Source: Halocynthiibacter styelae (GTDB lineage: Bacteria > Pseudomonadota > Alphaproteobacteria > Rhodobacterales > Rhodobacteraceae). Taken from it: a DNA stretch of 64,000 bases. The position numbers were made by a program, and so were the translations under genes. Below the pieces are notes generated by a model. It saw only the letters and a list, made by a program, of their open reading frames with translations, made no database searches and was not told the DNA's origin. Shown here piece by piece: positions 61,307 to 64,000 of the stretch. How positions within the stretch are numbered: position 1 is the first letter of the stretch; each line of letters starts with the position of its first letter. The DNA is taken from contig NZ_JADCKQ010000003.1 in assembly GCF_016123485.1 (NCBI RefSeq), positions 124,001 through 188,000 on the forward strand, given 5' to 3'.

Positions 61307-62209
61307 TCAGATCCCCTTTGAAACCTTGGTCTTGACCCAGCGTGAGAAAGCCTGTGCAATGGGGGAGGCCATGCCGGCTGGCGTCACGATCCAATAGGCA
61401 TTCTCTGTGATCATGGTTTCGCCGGGCAGGGTGACAAGCGCGCCGCTGTCGAGCTCGTTTTCGATCAGATAGCGCGGCAAAAGCGCAGCGCCCAGGCCAT
61501 GGGTGGCGGCGGAGATGATCATGGAGAACTGATCAAACAATTTGCCCCGCGGGAAATCCGGGCTTTCGACACTCTGCATCCGCAGCCAGTCGGCCCATTG
61601 GCCAGGGCGGGTTTCCAGATGCAGCAGGGGCGCATTTGCAATGTCATCGGCTGTGGCGCTGGTCAGGTTGTGAGCTTTGATAAATTCGGGGGAACCGACA
61701 GCGAGGATTTCTTCGCCACAGAGACGCGACATCTGGGTGTCGGGCCAGTCCGCTGATCCGTGGTGGATCGCCAGATCGAATCGTTCTGCATCAAAAGAAA
61801 ACGGACGCAGACGGGTGGACAGGCTGATTTCAACCTCGGGGAATTTTGCTTCAAAATCCGGCAGGCGCGGGATCAGCCAGCGACTGGCGAAAGTAGACAA
61901 TGTCGCGATGCGCAGGCTGGTGCGTTCATTTCCAGCGGCAACCGCGCGGCTGACAGTTTGCTTCAGGCGATCCAGATCCAGGGCCAGCGCATGGGCAAAT
62001 TCACCCCCGGCATCAGTCAATGCAACCCGTCGGCCATTGCGGCGAAACAGGGTAAAGCCAAGCTGCGCCTCAAGGTCTTTCACCTGACGTGAAACGGCGC
62101 TTTGGGTCAGGTGCAACTCTTCCGCAGCCAGGGTGAAAGACCCGTGACGGGCGGCACATTCAAACGCACGCAGAGCGGCGAGAGACGGCAGGGAGCGTGT
62201 GGGAATCAT
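61307..62209 (-). CDS. LysR family transcriptional regulator (GcvA-like)
   Basis: This 300-residue LysR protein begins MIPTRSLPSLAALRAFECAA, with HTH LHLTQSAVSRQVKDLEAQLG. The start at 62209 is preferred because AAGGATC stands just upstream; an ATG nine codons earlier is possible. It sits between the ALDH7-type and saccharopine-dehydrogenase-like genes and diverges from the latter, so it probably controls lysine degradation. Confidence 0.88.
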   Translation of the reverse strand: MIPTRSLPSLAALRAFECAARHGSFTLAAEELHLTQSAVSRQVKDLEAQLGFTLFRRNGRRVALTDAGGEFAHALALDLDRLKQTVSRAVAAGNERTSLRIATLSTFASRWLIPRLPDFEAKFPEVEISLSTRLRPFSFDAERFDLAIHHGSADWPDTQMSRLCGEEILAVGSPEFIKAHNLTSATADDIANAPLLHLETRPGQWADWLRMQSVESPDFPRGKLFDQFSMIISAATHGLGAALLPRYLIENELDSGALVTLPGETMITENAYWIVTPAGMASPIAQAFSRWVKTKVSKGI

Positions 62210-62322
62210 CGGAGATCCTTCATTCCTGAAACTCATGGATTATTGCGAACTTAGTTATTTCGGCATGAAGGGGCAATTGCTATCGTCACGTCAGAACGGA
62301 AATCTGCGCATAAGGATATGGC

Positions 62323-63387
62323 ATGAAAAAGATCGCGACACTTGGTCTGGGTAAGGTTGGCACACTGGCAGCGACGCTTCTGAAAGAGGCGGGGTTTGAG
62401 GTGACCGGCGTGGATATGAACCTTGGTGGTCGTGATCTTCCTTTTGACACGCAGGCGCTGGACCTGTCTGACGCGACCAACCTGCGCCCCCTGTTCGGCG
62501 AAGTTGACGCGGTTCTGTCCTGTCTGCCTTATCACCTGAACACCGCGATCGCGGGCGAGGCCCATGCGGCGGGCATCCATTATTTCGACCTGACGGAAGA
62601 CGTGCCAACGACCCAGGCGATTATTGAGCTGTCTAAGACGTCCAAAGGCCTGATGGCGCCGCAGTGCGGCCTGGCACCGGGCTTTATCGGGATTGTTGGC
62701 GCGGATCTGATTGAACAGTTTGGTGACTGCCGCAGCTGTAAAATGCGCGTCGGTGCCTTGCCGCAGAACCCGACGGGCCTGATGGGCTATGCGTTCAACT
62801 GGTCGCCTGAGGGCGTGGTGAACGAATATCTGAACGATTGTGAAGTCATTGAAGGTGGTGAGCGCAAATGGGTTTCGCCGATGGAATGGCTGGAAATGCT
62901 GTATATTGACGGTGTGAAGCTGGAAGCTTTCACGACCTCTGGCGGACTGGGCACCATGTGTGACACATACCTCGGCAAGGTTGGTAACATTGACTACAAA
63001 ACTATGCGTTATCCTGGTCACATGGATCAGATGAATTTCTTCTTCCATGAACTGCTGATGCGCGATCGTCGGGCGGAGGCCGGTGAAATCCTTGTGAACG
63101 CCAAACCACCTGTTGAGGATGATGTGGTTTACGTTCATGTTGCCGCGGAAGGCATGGCAGATGGGCGGATGCAGCGTAAAGAGTTTGTGCGCGGCTACCG
63201 CCCGATTGAGGTCGCAGGCGAGATGCGCACCGCCATTGCCTGGACCACTGCGGGAAGCGTGGTGGGCGTGATTGAAATGGTGCGTGATGGCGTGCTGCCG
63301 GCGAAGGGGTTCCTGAAGCAGGAAGACATCCCGCTGGAGGCATTCCTTGCGACAAAAACAGGCGGCCTTTACGCCGCAAAGGGTTGA
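62323..63387 (+). CDS. Saccharopine dehydrogenase-like protein
   Basis: This 354-residue enzyme has an N-terminal Rossmann fold (KIATLGLGKVGTLAATLLKE), VDAVLSCLPYHLNTAIAGEA, and a central catalytic domain starting LMAPQCGLAPGFIGIVGADL. It fits saccharopine dehydrogenase/lysine dehydrogenase-family proteins. Beside an ALDH7-type dehydrogenase it probably yields aminoadipate semialdehyde from saccharopine or lysine. It starts the plus-strand operon, and an aminotransferase follows 2 nt later. Confidence 0.87.
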   Translation: MKKIATLGLGKVGTLAATLLKEAGFEVTGVDMNLGGRDLPFDTQALDLSDATNLRPLFGEVDAVLSCLPYHLNTAIAGEAHAAGIHYFDLTEDVPTTQAIIELSKTSKGLMAPQCGLAPGFIGIVGADLIEQFGDCRSCKMRVGALPQNPTGLMGYAFNWSPEGVVNEYLNDCEVIEGGERKWVSPMEWLEMLYIDGVKLEAFTTSGGLGTMCDTYLGKVGNIDYKTMRYPGHMDQMNFFFHELLMRDRRAEAGEILVNAKPPVEDDVVYVHVAAEGMADGRMQRKEFVRGYRPIEVAGEMRTAIAWTTAGSVVGVIEMVRDGVLPAKGFLKQEDIPLEAFLATKTGGLYAAKG

Positions 63388-63389
63388 AC

Positions 63390-64000
63390 ATGGCTGAACT
63401 TATCCGATCAGATCGCGCGGCGTCGCTGCAGCTGTCCGAGATTGTGAAAATCTCAGAGGCGGCACGCGCCCGCCAGGCCGAAGGGCATCCTGTGCTGACC
63501 TTTGGCACGGGTGAGCCGGATTTCAAGACACCGGAAAACGTGATCGCAGCCGCACATAAAGCGGCCCTGGCCGGTGACACGGGTTACCCGCCCACCGCTG
63601 GTAAACCTGCCCTGCGCGAAGCGATTGCCATGGATGCGGAACGCTTTTGTGGGTTCCGTCCTGAGATTGCGGAAATCATGGTGTCGACCGGTGCGAAACA
63701 GGTCATTCACAATGCTTTTGCGGCGACGGTGAACCCTGGGGATGAAGTCATCATGCCCGCGCCATATTGGACGTCTTATGCGGATATCGTGGATTTTTGC
63801 CAGGGTGAAATGGTCACTGTGCCTTGCGGTGCGGATCAGGGATTTCGCCTGACGCCAGATGCGCTTGAGGCGGCGATCACCGATAAAACCCGTTGGCTGA
63901 TGCTGAACACGCCGGGCAACCCGTCGGGTGCGATGTATTCCGGTGAGGATCTTGAGGCGCTGGCTGAAGTTCTGCGCAAACACCCGCAGGTTTGGGTGAT
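63390..64000 (+). CDS. Class I/II aminotransferase, cut by right edge
   Basis: An ATG at 63390 opens a frame of 203 codons that runs off the window: MAELIRSDRAASLQLSEIVK, then VLTFGTGEPDFKTPENVIAA, DTGYPPTAGKPALREAIAMD, VSTGAKQVIHNAFAATVNPG and LNTPGNPSGAMYSGEDLEAL. These are the substrate and PLP-pocket motifs of fold-type I aspartate/aromatic-type aminotransferases; the PLP lysine lies beyond the edge. In this cluster it may transaminate 2-aminoadipate or aspartate. It is 2 nt after the saccharopine-dehydrogenase-like gene. Confidence 0.88.
   Translation, partial: MAELIRSDRAASLQLSEIVKISEAARARQAEGHPVLTFGTGEPDFKTPENVIAAAHKAALAGDTGYPPTAGKPALREAIAMDAERFCGFRPEIAEIMVSTGAKQVIHNAFAATVNPGDEVIMPAPYWTSYADIVDFCQGEMVTVPCGADQGFRLTPDALEAAITDKTRWLMLNTPGNPSGAMYSGEDLEALAEVLRKHPQVWV

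Overview
The window looks like chromosomal DNA of a marine alphaproteobacterium of the Rhodobacterales (Roseobacter group). Evidence: a split F0 operon with both b' and b subunits, a MipZ division ATPase, a Mur/Fur-type operator before sitABCD, a HemP protein, many TRAP and ABC uptake genes with Tat-signal binding proteins, and an ffh-rpsP-rimM-trmD-rplS region on one strand. GC content is moderate. I see no tRNA, rRNA, insertion sequence, phage or CRISPR array.

Layout. 1-3.4 kb: an acyl-CoA dehydrogenase cut by the left edge, a divergent GlxA-type AraC regulator, and an RpiR regulator. 3.5-16.4 kb: a long plus-strand catabolic block with an N-formylglutamate amidohydrolase-like hydrolase, a TRAP transporter (small permease, large permease, binding protein), a glutamine-synthetase-like ligase, an aldehyde dehydrogenase, an iron alcohol dehydrogenase, and a polyamine-type ABC transporter (binding protein, ATPase, two permeases). 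Ligase, alcohol dehydrogenase, aldehyde dehydrogenase and amide hydrolase are the steps needed for a gamma-glutamylated amine or alkanolamine pathway, so I read the block as import plus oxidation of an amine. 16.4-30.8 kb: a Hint-domain protein, a phosphonate-monoester-hydrolase-like sulfatase, sitABCD behind a Fur-like operator, a secreted PPC-domain protein, mipZ, an atypical SDR, a LysR regulator, hemP and a 1063-residue autotransporter with six Ig-like repeats.

30.9-38.5 kb is a minus-strand translation block. In transcription order it reads ffh, NIPSNAP, GNAT, chorismate mutase, rpsP, bluB, rimM, sulfotransferase, trmD, cbrC, rplS, rpmE, with many genes translationally coupled. 38.7-48.4 kb is accessory: azoreductase, three LysR regulators, an ArsR regulator, two EamA exporters, a ClbS/DfsB-like protein, a BrnA-like orphan antitoxin, a putAbiC-type abortive-infection protein and a DUF4377 lipoprotein. 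48.5-51.2 kb is the F0 operon atpI-atpB-atpE-b'-atpF. 51.3-59.5 kb holds a lipoprotein gene interrupted by an in-frame TGA, carB, an AT-rich hypothetical exported protein, a CPBP protease-like protein and a GT87-like glycosyltransferase. 59.6-64 kb is a lysine-catabolism-like cluster: ALDH7-type dehydrogenase, LysR, saccharopine-dehydrogenase-like enzyme, and an aminotransferase cut by the right edge.

The most unusual signals are two arrays of ATGCA boxes spaced exactly 11 bp apart (35982 and 44097), the 160-residue C-terminal extension on the PotC-like permease, a nested-hairpin intergenic region before the Hint gene, the interrupted lipoprotein gene, and the small defence-like pair at 44.2-45.7 kb. 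All functional calls come from reading motifs by eye; no database search was run.
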